Shown piece after piece: positions 15,826 to 27,568 of a stretch of 64,000 nucleotides of DNA. The stretch is taken from NCBI RefSeq assembly GCF_050948175.1, contig NC_135200.1:5943001-6007000 (forward strand), in the 5' to 3' direction. Origin of the DNA: Xylocopa sonorina. Lineage: Eukaryota > Arthropoda > Insecta > Hymenoptera > Apidae. A model generated the notes under the pieces. The model made no database searches and was not told the DNA's origin. It saw only the letters and a program-made list of their open reading frames with translations. The number at the start of each line of letters is the position of its first letter. The stretch's first letter is position 1. Made by a program: the position numbers and the translations under genes.

Positions 15826-18800
15826 ATGAGCGGTCCTAGCGTAGACGTCGTCTGGGATCCACAGACGCAGATGAACTCGTTGGATTGCTGGGATTACTCC
15901 ATCGAGCTCTCCTGTCTTCAGGGTCCAGAAGGTATAGCCGAATGGGGAAAATCGTCATCGTTCGTTCGATCTATCTCATCGAGGAAAGCGATTTGTGCGG
16001 CAATCGTTTGATACAGTGATCGTGCGATTAAGATTGTGGCGTAACAAGTGTATTCGACAAGGTTTCGGTACAAGGTCGTTGGTTATTTCGTTGCGTTTCT
16101 GCATCAACGGTGAAATTTTAGAATCGGATGTGATTAAACGTGAATAACGTAAATCTTCTTGCGTAATTGGTTGCGTGATAAACGTCTTGCGTGGAGGTGA
16201 CAATTTGCTACCAACTCTGGTTAATTACAAAGCTCTGTCTCTGCTGTGGCCCGCTGCACACCGTCGATTTACATTTTTACGTTTAAACGGTTGTACTTAA
16301 TTGTCGTAAATTACAACGTTCAGCTAATAAGAAAACTAACGAGAATCGTATACAAATGTACATATATTGCACGTTACACTTTAACGAAACAGGAAACGTT
16401 AATAGTCAGTCGCAAAGTTGTTCAACTAGAATTGAAGACTATCGTGCAGGGTGATAAAACGGTGATAAAAACAAATACACCGTTTCGTGATTAAAAAAAT
16501 ACGTGTAAAGGAAATGAGAAAATGATGTAAACGTATGTAAATGAGAAGAAAGAGAAAATAATGTCAACAAGGAAGCGCACATTTCTACCGCAGTAACTGC
16601 AATCCATAATTTGTTATATTAATTAAGAAATCAACTATAGTGGTACATTAAATAACTAGTTTTGAAAATAAACTTTTAATATATGACACATTCACGCTTC
16701 GATTATTCAAATTCATTAAAATATAAAATTATAAAACAACATTATTGAAAAAATGGATTATTTAATTTTCTTTTTAGATGTAGATGAAAAGTATAAAGCG
16801 TGTATATGCATTTTTGCGAGGTACACAATCGCAAGGTTGAAAATTCCCTAAATACTCGGAAATATCGCATTGCAGGTATCTACATTCGAAATATGTGTTT
16901 GAAGTAGGAAAAGGGGAAGAGAGTGACATTCCTTGTTGCACGTTCAAGTGAATCGAGAAGTAGCAGTGACAGTTGGGGATAGCAATAAAAGGAAACGGTA
17001 GCTCGACCAGATGCTTATCGCGAGTGTCCTTGGCCCTTGACCTTAAGTAATTAGAGCACGGTTGTATCTTGACACGTTCATAATTAAACTCTAGTGGCTG
17101 TACTAAAACCGTGACAAAATTACTCAATTTTCTTTCATACACAGTGAATTGATCATACGGCAATTTACTTCGAATTTTGTTGAATCGTGCAATCTTGCCT
17201 CAAAATTGAAATGCACAATTCATTTTTATTGAACAATGCAGTTATTGAGTGATTCACCATAACTGAACTGTGTATTTTCGCCTCAATTTCGAAGCTCGCA
17301 GGCGGGGGAAGGGGGGCTCGGTTCGTTTCATTGTTTTGCTTCAGGTTCAATTGCTTGGAACATTCAGCGCTATCTTTCCGATTCGTAATCATCTCAAATC
17401 ACTCGAGACACTAGCGTGCAAGATCTTTCAACGAGAAAGAGCGTAAAACATTGACGATAGGTCGAATTACGTTCGAATTTTAAAATGCCTCACAATTCTG
17501 AAAGATCAAAGGTTGATAAATTTAATGAAAATGTGGATAATGCACGAAAAATACTTATTGCAATTATTTTTTACACACAAAACTAACGAATGTGTTTTGA
17601 AGATACTTCGCGACTATCTCTTAAACAAAACCCTATCTCAAATATCGTAATTACAATTTCAAAGTGAAACAGCGTAAAAATCTCTAATTGGTCTGGGAAT
17701 TTCGTTTCAGACTTACAATTGGCAGCAGAATTGGGTAAAACGCTTTTGGAACGGAATAAAGAATTGGAGAATATCATCAAAGCACACCAGACCACCGTCG
17801 AAGAACAAGCCCAAGAAATTGAGGTAGGTTTTTCAATGATTACAACAACTCGAATTATTCCTACTAACCACAAGTAAAGTTTGTTCATGTTCGAGTATCT
17901 ATACCACAAATTTTTTTTCAGTATATGAAAAAACAAACGGCTGCCTTGAGGGAAGTAAACGACTCGCGACTAAAGATTTACGAACAACTTGAAGTCAGTA
18001 TACAGGACTTGGAACGTGCCAATCATCGTCTTGTAATTGAGAACACTAGTGACAAGAAACTTATAAAAAAGTACGAAATTTATATTAATTGATATTTTGA
18101 AACTTCACCGTATTTTCATAGCTTTGCGTAAAGGTGGATCGAATAGAATATAAGAATGAAAATTAAAGGATACAATAGAGTGTAAGCAAATTGTTGTTCA
18201 ACGTTATTTGCGTAAATATTCTTAACGTCGCGGTCTGTCGACAGCCAATGTCTAACAATCGAAGGCCTGGAAGCTCAACGCGAGGAACTTCAAAAGAAAA
18301 TCGACGAAATAACCGAGCAACATGAAAGTCTGCTCCGACAGCAAACTGCAATTCATTCGACGACCACCGCGCAAACACAGACCGCTCTATGGAAAGCATC
18401 GGTCACGCAAGGTGGCAGCATACAACAGGTATTAATATTCATAGAATTTATTCTGCTCGATCTCAGATAAGTTTGATAATTATCGTTTATTCCGTTTGAT
18501 ACTAAAATGTAAACTGAGAGAATCTCGGTTTCATCTTTCGGACTTACTACTTCCTTGTGAGGTTTCTATTCCGTTTAATGCCTCTCAGGAATCATCTCTT
18601 CTTTCAAACAGACCGTACGGATAGTATTCGTACGCCGCATACTTCTGCATTCTTCTGACAATATGATTAAAATCTTGTTGCCTCTCGAATATATGTTAAT
18701 TCGAAACCAGTTTCTCATTGATGAATATTGTAAAATCGTTCTTTAACTTGACTACCAAAGTTTAAGTAGTGTCCAAAGTGCAGAATGTATAAATACATTT

Positions 18801-21800
18801 TTCACAGCCACTGCATTTTATTTAAAACTTGTGGTTTATCGTAATTTCAGATATATCTATAAAATCTTCAGATCGCAAAATTGAAGGTACTAGTAATTTC
18901 TTGTTAAAATGAATAACAAGAAGAAAATCGAATATGTACATAAAAATAGAGACAAAGACTGTTTATAATTTGATTGAGAAGGATCCTTGAAGATTTATTC
19001 CTACTAGATATTTTACTGTTCAATATAAATTACCCTACAAGTTGTTCACTGAAGAATAACGTGTTTGTATGCACAGCAATCAAAAGCTGTTATAATGTAA
19101 GACATGCACAAACAGACAAAAAGATGATGTGAGAAAGAACATGATATTATTAAAAGATAATCTTGGTCGAATTAATGGATATTATTCGCTTATTAACAAT
19201 TTTTCTCTTATGATGTTCAAAGGAATTCATAAATCTCCTAAGTTGTTGAGAATACAGTACTCATTGTCAATAATTATCAATTTTAATGAGACATTTTCTT
19301 ACTAGAATCTATTACTAAAATAGATTTTAATTGTCAGCAAGGATCGAGAATAATTGGTCGCATTATCATTAATTAGAATCATGGGAATGGTTTCCAGAAC
19401 GCTGCCCTATCAGACCAGAAGGCTTACCTGTCCCTGCCTACGACGCTAGTAAACGATGAGACCACCGAGTTGCTGAGACAATTGCAAGAGACGCGCAGCC
19501 AAAGAGCGAGGGAACAACAGAAGGTCGCTGAACTTGGACAACAATTAACGACCCTGTTACAAGAAAATAACGCGTTAGAAGAACAATTGAACTTCTGGCG
19601 CAGCAAAGCGGAAGACGTAAAGAATCTGCAAGAAGAAATAAATACCCTCGAGGAAGTAAGGTAAGCATCGTTGGAAAACCTTGTTATCAAATCTCGAACT
19701 TTTTGGACAACATTTTTAAAATTTAAACTTTTGAAATTCTTCTAGATGCAAAATTAATTAAAATTAAATTGTATTATTCTCGATGTAAAAGCGTGAATGA
19801 TATTAACTATTTTAATACAATCTTTAGCTGTGTAAAACTATTAGTATGAGTGTCTTTAAACAATTTTTAATGAAATTGTAAATATTTCGTCACTGTCTTT
19901 GCTAGAATCAGAATTGAATTATAATTGGTTGATTTATATGGATAATGGAAAAGTGAAATTTTTGATAGACGGGGTCAATTATGCGGACGGTGTTTGCGTG
20001 GAATGGAATCGAAAACGCACGACGATCTCTTTGTGATGCTAAACCAAGAAGAATACGACGATATTAGCGTGGCTGAATCACTCATGAACGATAGCCAACG
20101 GGACACCGAGTCAATTACTCAGGTAACTTTTTACTTGCTTGTGCAATGCTTGTTTTATTCAACAACGCGTGCATGAATTTCTTTTCCCTGCTCTTTTAAC
20201 AGTGCTTCAATTAAATAGTTCCTCTTTTCTGTTTTTTAAGCAATATTTGTTTGATGCATTTCGTATGTTTTCGCTGGTCATATCACTATATCTATACAGA
20301 AATAAATATTACGATGTATCTCTATTTTTAAGGATTTCAAGTCGCACAAATTTTGATTCGAAATTTAATTTGAACAAGGATTTAATTTAATTTTATTTGC
20401 TTTAGGAGAGGTGCACAAAAAAGATTAAGAAAACCGAGCCAAAAAAGATTAAGAAATCCGAGGTAAAAAAGATTAAATCCGAGCTGAAAAAAATTAAATC
20501 CGAGGTGAAAAAAATTAAATCTGAGACAAAAAAAGACGATAGAGAATTTTGTTCACTATTGAGAACAACTTTCGCCTATATGTGGAAAATACCGTCGTTA
20601 ATTTTTGTTCTTTTCGATTCTATATGGTACATAAAAAACGATTGCATCGTACCATTGTTATTGAAACCTTTCCGACTATCTATTTTCATTTTGAAAAAGG
20701 TTTTACTGTTGGAGAGTACTAAGAAACTACTTTGAGTTATAAAAATTCATAAACGATAATACGCATCGTTCCCCCATAATTGGAAATTAAAGATAATTAA
20801 TGGAATGAGTATTTCACTCGGAGCATACACTTTTAGAATATATCGAATCTGTAAAAGCAATTTTTAACTTCATATTTATATAAAACCCTATTACTGACTG
20901 AACGAGCCGTCCAAAAATTTTACAATTTCGTAATTCGAAGCATATCATGGTCTTTTAATTACGACTGATACAATCAAATAATTTAAGTTTACATTAATAG
21001 TTCTATTAACTATGCTCTCTTTTTATTCTTAGACACTTCAAACTTTTTAATTTCTCTTTCATGAATATTATTTCTAGCTTACAATTAAATTGTTCTCAAT
21101 CCTGACCATAGATTAGCATAATATGGGAATGTAAATGAAAAGTATTACTAACGTAACATTGGACACGAGTTGTTGGCCTAATAGTTTGGCTAATTAAAAT
21201 AAGGTGCAGGTAAAACAAAATGAAAATTATAACTGAGCACTTACATTGATTCGGCCATGATTAATTTAATATCGCATAGAAGCTAACAAATATAAATTCC
21301 CTAATTCTAAGTTGCATACTTCAATTTGTATACTTCAAAACCAACCAAATGCTATGCATAAATGAAGACATTTTTGCATGTAATACTCATCAATAGACTT
21401 TTGTTTTATACTAGTAGTCATAGGAAATAGTATTTTCAAATTTATATGTAGCTGGCATGGGAGAGAAAAAAAGGTTTAATTTCCAAAGAATAGATACAAA
21501 TGTTGCGTTAGATGAACAAATTAGGAAATAAGTTATTTTCTTTTATCATTATCTGTATATAAAGGTGATAAGTGTGTCAAATTTTAATAGAATGCATTTG
21601 GTGATGCTATTTATTATTATTACTTAGAATTAAGTTTGCCTCGTTGTAGATATTAATTCAAATTACTTTCTAATGCTATTAATTTGACATTGAGCATAAC
21701 TGAATATTGTTATTGTATCTAGTCGATGTATTTGTTAAAATTGTGTTGTAAAATGTAAGTGCCAGATTTATATGATCATAAATAAAACATATTTTTGCAA

Positions 21801-23349
21801 CAAAATATTGTTTTTTCATTGTTTATTTAATGTCCTATAAATCTGGCGTTTCCTTTACCTTTCATCTTTGCTTTTCATATGAATTTTTTAAAAAAGCCTT
21901 TCTCAAATCTTATATGTTGTCTCATTATTCTCTTCGTGTGAATATCTGACATTTGAATAGTTCTTAAAGAAAAAAAATGATACTGTTTTAGTTGCATCAC
22001 CAATTTCATTTGGATTAGTTTTAAATTTCATCATTTTTAATTAAAATAAAAATTGCTTAAACACTCTCTAAATATTAATACATAGATCGTAAATATATCA
22101 CTTTCAGGACTTGAACGACAAAGATGGAGTGTCAAATGACGTGAACAACCCCTATAGAGTTCTAGTGGAGAAGTATCAAGCGTTGTTGGAAGTTCAAAGG
22201 CGATCCGCGTTCCGACGCAAGGACAGCGCACCCACGCCATGCATGTCGTTACAAGAGGAACTGGAGATGTCGGGCGAGTTCAATAGCTTCCAGAATTCCA
22301 CGTCAGAAACAGAAACGCAGCAAGAGTCGACGAAGTCGGTTACCGGAAATAGTACGCGCACCAAAACGGAAGCATGCGGGAAGAAAACGTTCTCAGCTAC
22401 GCCAACAGATTTCTCTGAAGCGGAAACATTATCATCCGGCTTCTCAGATGAGACCAGCAACAAGGCGACGCAAACTGAGGGAAGACCCGGATCGTTCCTT
22501 TGCTCTATCGCCGATGGCGAAGATTGCAAGTTCAGCATTTACGACGACAACAGCCCGTTCGAGAGTAGATTCCGTAAAACACCGGAATACAGGCACACGT
22601 TTAGCGAAATATTCAGTGTTTTAAAACGAGCCGCGGAAGCCAAGGACGAAGGTGAGAAATTACCATTGCTGGATGATTCGACGAGTGGAACCATCTCCCA
22701 GCCGCAGTCCTCGACTTCGCCACGCGAAGACGTTCCTAGCGAAACCACAGACGACAACCAAAGCGTTGTTTCTTCCGTGTTGTCCTCCACCGTATCTGAA
22801 CCGCTTCGCAGAATACAGAACTCAGTTTCGCCGAACGAGACGAATGGACAGGAGCAAAGTAACGAGATTACACAGACACAGGCGAAAAATGGAAAGAACG
22901 GAGGACAACGAAACGGAAGCTTATCGGTCAGCGTTCTGAAAAGATCGTCGAAAAAGCATACCAGTAGGAAACTGGTATCTAATGACAGACCAACTACACC
23001 AGACATAATTCCAACGGCAAATCCTAAATTCGTCGCACCAAAATCGAACAGCAATGGCAAGAAGAAATTCCGACCATTCACAGTTGCTGATCAGAATGGC
23101 AGCAATGGTTACAGCAATGGATATAGCTACGCGAACAGAACGAAAGAGTCACCTAATCTTGAGAGACGTTCGAATAATACCTACGCGCGTAACAGCAACA
23201 GTCAGCACAATAACAGTTTCGAATACATAGAGTACAAACCGAGCACGGCATTGGTAGAAGTCGCTCGGTTGAAACGTTTAGAGATGTCGTACGCTGAAGC
23301 TCTTCGCTCGTCAAATAAATCTAAAATAAGTAATCATCGCAGAAGCTAA
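15826..23349 (+). CDS. cen: Centrocortin / CDR2-like centrosomal coiled-coil protein (7 exons, 736 aa)
   Basis: Exons: 15826-15931, 17711-17823, 17922-18070, 18245-18428, 19398-19660, 19969-20122 and 22108-23349. All have GT/AG borders and the frame stays open through the joins. Exon 1 carries the family N-terminus WDYSIELSCLQGPE, continuing across the first splice into DLQLAAELGKTLLERNKELE, the hallmark of CDR2/CDR2L and Drosophila Centrocortin. Exons 2-5 encode Leu/Glu/Gln-rich coiled coil. Exon 6 holds a basic CGRCLRGMES segment and then an acidic stretch. The long last exon is Ser/Thr/Asn-rich and probably disordered, with conserved-looking ends (LVEKYQALLE and ALVEVARLKRLEMSYAEALR). In Drosophila the protein acts at centrosomes with Centrosomin during cleavage divisions; that role is by homology. 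AATAAA at 23773-23778 could serve as the poly(A) signal. Introns 1 (1.8 kb) and 6 (2.0 kb) are the largest. Confidence 0.9.
20406..20735 (+). CDS. cen: Candidate alternative terminal exon of centrocortin-like gene (Lys-rich repeats plus hydrophobic tail)
   Basis: After exon 6 (donor at 20123) a TTTGCTTTAG acceptor ends at 20405. The following 330 bases are open in the same phase as exon 7 and end in TGA. The 109-residue tail starts ERCTKK, has five imperfect KKIKSE-type repeats coded by 21-24-base units (about 20417-20531), and then hydrophobic stretches around IPSLIFVLF and PLLLKPFRLSIFILKKVLLL. Spliced to exons 1-6 it would give a 432-aa protein. AATAAA at 21781-21786, followed by T-rich sequence, could end this transcript before exon 7. 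No conservation or transcript evidence is available here, so use of this exon is inferred. Confidence 0.5.
   Translation, partial: ERCTKKIKKTEPKKIKKSEVKKIKSELKKIKSEVKKIKSETKKDDREFCSLLRTTFAYMWKIPSLIFVLFDSIWYIKNDCIVPLLLKPFRLSIFILKKVLLLESTKKLL
20736..22107 (+). other. Intron 6 remainder / possible 3'UTR of the short centrocortin isoform
   Basis: This is an AT-rich stretch without recognisable exons between the candidate alternative terminal exon and exon 7. It holds AATAAA at 21781 followed by T-rich sequence, which fits a cleavage site for the short form. Nothing else stands out. Confidence 0.4.
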
Positions 23350-24937
23350 AATATATCTTACATCTAAACTGAGGGGAAAGACTTTTTATACGTAAGATAT
23401 AGCCAAGTGAGATTAAGTTCAAAATTTGTTAAGTTTTCTGTCAGCCGAATAGTTGGATAGAACGAGATTAAATTATTTCTGGCGCAAGTTGATCAGTACG
23501 AATTAAACGTATTTTGTAAATATCTAAACGAAGCGACTGTCCTTACTAGCGTCTGTACTAGATACTAAACTATTTCACACGTCTATCTTTTTATTGTATT
23601 TTGTATGTTAATTGTATACAATATCCTTGTTTCGTGTGAATATGCGTAGGTAACAAAGGCGGACAACGTTCATATATACTATCGATGATATCTACAAAGT
23701 ATTTATGAGCAAGATATATCGAGTCGTGACTCGTGAGTTTGTGTTCTCGTAGAAATTGAATTTGTAACCAGGAATAAAATTATTTATGTGCCATTTACTC
23801 CGTCGGAAACCAATTGCAAATAATTCCAAATACTTATTTGAACATCTCTCTGTAAAGTAACACCTAAACCGTAGAGACTTCCACTATAACCTAGTTCTGC
23901 ATTTAGGGAGATCTTGGGAACTCTTTCGAGATGTTAGGGATTTCTATCGTGGAAAGAAAGGATCACATCATCCTTTTTCAACATGAAAAACACTTGACGA
24001 CGCCGAGACCACACCATTGTCATCACCATTCCGGGGTCGCAATGACTAGACCAAATATCTTGGTCGACAGGAAGACTTCTCCCGGTATGTATACTCGGGT
24101 AGCTCGGGGTCGTAAATCCCGTACCACGGCCGACAGGTGGTCGGTCAACCGTGGCCCCTGAGCAAAATTGAGCATTTATCCGTAGGTTATCATCGCCTAT
24201 GTTTACGGATAAACAACATCGATTATGTAGAACCTATCACCTACATATATCGACAATATAGTTTATAGAAAAATGAATGAAAGACTCAGAAGACTGTTTC
24301 TTGTTTAATCTTTCTTTTTGGTTTGTGGTTTGTGTTTCGGGACGGTAAGTTGTACTAGCACGATATTACCTCTCAGTTTTCATATCAGTGGGTCAATGGC
24401 ATACTATCGTGACACCATGCTGGCATTGCGTATCAGTGACGCTATCGTGGCACGTGTATCGTACGTTTCATTCATGAATTTTGTCAGAGATTATACTAAA
24501 TACGATGGAACTATATTCTTTAAGAAAATGTAATGAATGATACATTTACTTATAAGACAATGAACTAAGTTACGAGAACGATTAATATATAATCAGGGTT
24601 TGTTTATTTTCTTTGGAGTGTAGACATAAAAATAGATTGATGTTTGGAAAAAATTATATTTATAAAAATTACTATAAGTACAATATATGGATTAAATTCA
24701 CATTAATTGCGTTCCAAAAGAAGCAAATCTTTCTTGTCGAAAATACTGCAATGTCCTAAAAGTTCTGTCTTTCACTTGTACTTATTGTTAATAAGAAAAA
24801 TTCTTCCAATTCAAAGGTGAACTTTGCTTGGAAAATTAGTTCTGGTTTGAATAATTGATATAATAAGGACGAGAAACGTTTATCGCAATCGTACTTATAA
24901 ATATCAGCTGTGCAACAAATCTAACACTATGAAAGTT
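23350..24937. other. Convergent 3' flanks of centrocortin and TrxR; stem-loop-rich patch
   Basis: This holds the 3' flank of the plus-strand gene (AATAAA at 23773) and of the minus-strand TrxR (TTTATT, AATAAA on the minus strand, at 24603-24608). Between them, 24030-24165 is GC-richer and contains a stem of CCACGG/CCGTGG enclosing CCGAC/GTCGG near 24122-24152. No coding exon was recognised; the short open frames at 23931-24161 and 24318-24533 look like chance. Confidence 0.45.
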
Positions 24938-27416
24938 TTAACTGCAGCAACTCTGTGGTTTGGGATCAAGCCCAGAACGCTTAGTTACAGATACACGTGT
25001 AAACTCTTCTGCCACTGTCGGATGAATTCCAACTGTTTCTTTTAGTTTTGGGAATGTTAAATTGCATCTGGAAAAAGAATTAAACAAAAACAATAACATT
25101 AAGATCGGAAGTAATTAATGTTATTTAGAAAAATCTAGTTAATGCATACTTGATGGCAGCAGCAAAACCTTGAATTACTTCACCAGCATGAGGACCTACA
25201 AAATGCATACCAAGCACTCTTTGATCGCCGCCTCTAAGTGCGACAACTTTCAAGTAGCATTGTGAATTATCTTTCTGCGGTATAAAAAATTCCGTTGGTT
25301 TATAATACGCATGATAAATTTCTATTTTGTCCTCCCCATAAGTAGCAATCGCCGCTTCTTCACTGAGTCCAACGCAACCATATTCTAGGGGGCTAAATAC
25401 TGTCGTTGCTACGTTTACGTAGTCCATTTGTTCTGTCGAATTTCCAAATAATCTTCTTGCTAATAACCGACCCGCGTGTATAGCAACAGGTGTTAACTCT
25501 GGTTTTTTCTACAACACACAGCGCAAAAAATTTAGGTTAATATCACTTATAAATCTATGTTTATAATAATAATGCAATAATCTCCATTACATAAAAATTA
25601 AAACCATAATTATCAAAACATTGATCAAGCTTTAAAACTTACATGAAGTACATCACCAACAGCATATATGTTCGGAACATTTGTTTGTTCGTTTTTTGCA
25701 TCTATTTTTGCAGTTTCAGGAACAATTTTAATTCCAGCATTTTCAGGCTTCAGTTCTTCTGTGAGTGGTTTGCGACCAATAGCGAAAAGAACTGTATCGA
25801 AAGTATCTTTATGCATTTCTCCATTCTGAAAGAACAGAAACGTTTAACATTGCGTGAACGTAACAATGTATACAATGCAAATTTTATTTAAACTATAAAA
25901 CTCACTTCATCGACCCAGTGTACAAGAAGTTGGCCATCGTTTTTCTTCTCAATCTTCGATGGTTTAGCGCGGTAAATAAAGTGTACACCACGCCTTTCCA
26001 TTTCTGTAGCAACAGTTTCTGCCATTTGTTGATCAAAACCTCGTAATACAATTGATCGCACCATTACAGTTGCATCATAACCCAAACCATTCAAAAATCC
26101 AGCACACTCCAAACCAATATCTATTTACGTATTAAGGAGAACAAAACCTCGCATACAAATAAAAAATATATTCAATTGTATAACAGAAGAAAATTTGATC
26201 TATTGCTAATACTAAACATTACAAGAAAAGGATACATCCAGCACCAACAACAAGTGTTTTTCCTGGAGGTTTTTCCAAGCTAAAGATATCATCACTAGTT
26301 ATACCATATTCTAAAGCACCAGGAATATCCGGATACCTTGGTCTACCACCAACAGCAATCAAAATATATTGTGCAGTTAACTCTTTTTCTTGACCATTTT
26401 TCATTATCCCACATATTGTATGTTGATCTTTAAAATAACCACGTGCATTGAGATATTCAACTTGCCTGAAGTTATAAGAAAAAATTAATAACAGAATAAA
26501 CACAATTTTACACTAGAAATGAAAACTGAAATGATATTAACTTGGTCCTAAGTTCGACACGTGTAACCCAGTTCACAGATTTCACATGATTTTGCACTGC
26601 CGTTTTTAATGCTTCCCAATCATTTTTAATTGTTTTGGGATCTGATACTTGCCAGCCATACGCAGCGGATTCCTAAGAGTGTAAAATTTCAATATTGACA
26701 GTCTGACTTTATAAAGACTACATGATTTTCAAATAAAAAACATACATGAATAGCTTCTCCTAACAAAGCAGCCTGATGCATCAACTTCTTTGGTATACAA
26801 CCAACATTCACGCAAGTACCACCAACACCCCAAGTTGTACCTCGTGGAGATGGTGTCACAAAGTCTAGAACAGCAACTTTCGCACCAAAATTCACTGCTT
26901 CCTTAGCTGCTGCCAAACCGCCAGATCCGCCACCAATTACAAGGAGGTCGTACATGTATTTCTGTTCAGCTGTAAAAAAGTATAATCAGTTATGTAAAAC
27001 CAATGACCATGAATATACTATGGTGCAATATATTTCTTATCACAAAATTAAAAGCATTCCCTGATAAGATTACTAAATATCTAGGAACGAAACCGTGCTT
27101 TTTATATTCACGCGTTAACCAATCAAATTTTGCAACAATATCAGTGAACTATGTTAATTTAATTCGATTATTTTTAACCTAACCGGTACAACGATCAATT
27201 GTCAAACACACGAGACACATAAATTTTACGTAACGACAATAGAATTAAGTCGCGTTCACATTTAGAAGTCGTAGAATCCAATCACTCACAGCACATACAA
27301 GCCATGGTGGTTCTGCCATAAGGGAAAGCGTTACATCTGGACCACGGGAACTCGAGCAATTTGGCGTGAGCAGATCGAAATGACACAAACCTCGCGAGCA
27401 GCGTTAACGTCGCCAT
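24938..27416 (-). CDS. Trxr-1: Thioredoxin reductase, insect CCS type, mitochondrial-leader form (8 exons, 532 aa)
   Basis: Exons in coding order: 27416-27290, 26969-26746, 26672-26542, 26465-26236, 26120-25906, 25825-25643, 25508-25150 and 25067-24938. All junctions are GT/AG and in frame. This is an FAD/NADPH enzyme that reduces thioredoxin and, in insects lacking glutathione reductase, also supports the glutathione pool. FAD-binding GGGSGG lies at residues 55-60 and the redox pair in CVNVGC at C95/C100. An NADPH-binding GAGYIGLECAG motif spans the exon 4/5 join, and a second FAD motif reads YAVGDV. The C-terminal active site is SCCS (C530/C531), using cysteine instead of selenocysteine. 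Exon 1 encodes a basic, Ser/Leu/Phe-rich leader without acids until residue 22, which fits mitochondrial import. Internal Met38, Met41 or Met48 or an alternative first exon could give a cytosolic form, as in Drosophila. It is divergent from the SDR gene. Confidence 0.96.
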
Positions 27417-27568
27417 GATTATTGCCAGCCGATCACGACCACGTGACGTCACCCTGATGACACTCGTGTTCGCGACGGTATATGATAAGCAACAAAATTA
27501 TTGAACACGTTTCGAAAAGACGAACAGCAAGAAAATATCTAAGGAGAAGGAGGAAGTCACGGCACAAG
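27417..27568. promoter_or_regulatory. Bidirectional promoter between TrxR and SDR genes
   Basis: Only 152 bases separate the two start codons, which face away from each other, so both genes must share this region. It contains CACGTGACGTCA at 27440-27451, a palindromic E-box overlapping a full CRE (TGACGTCA). That suggests bHLH and bZIP binding and possible co-regulation of two redox enzymes. No TATA box was seen. Factor identity is inferred from motif only. Confidence 0.7.
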
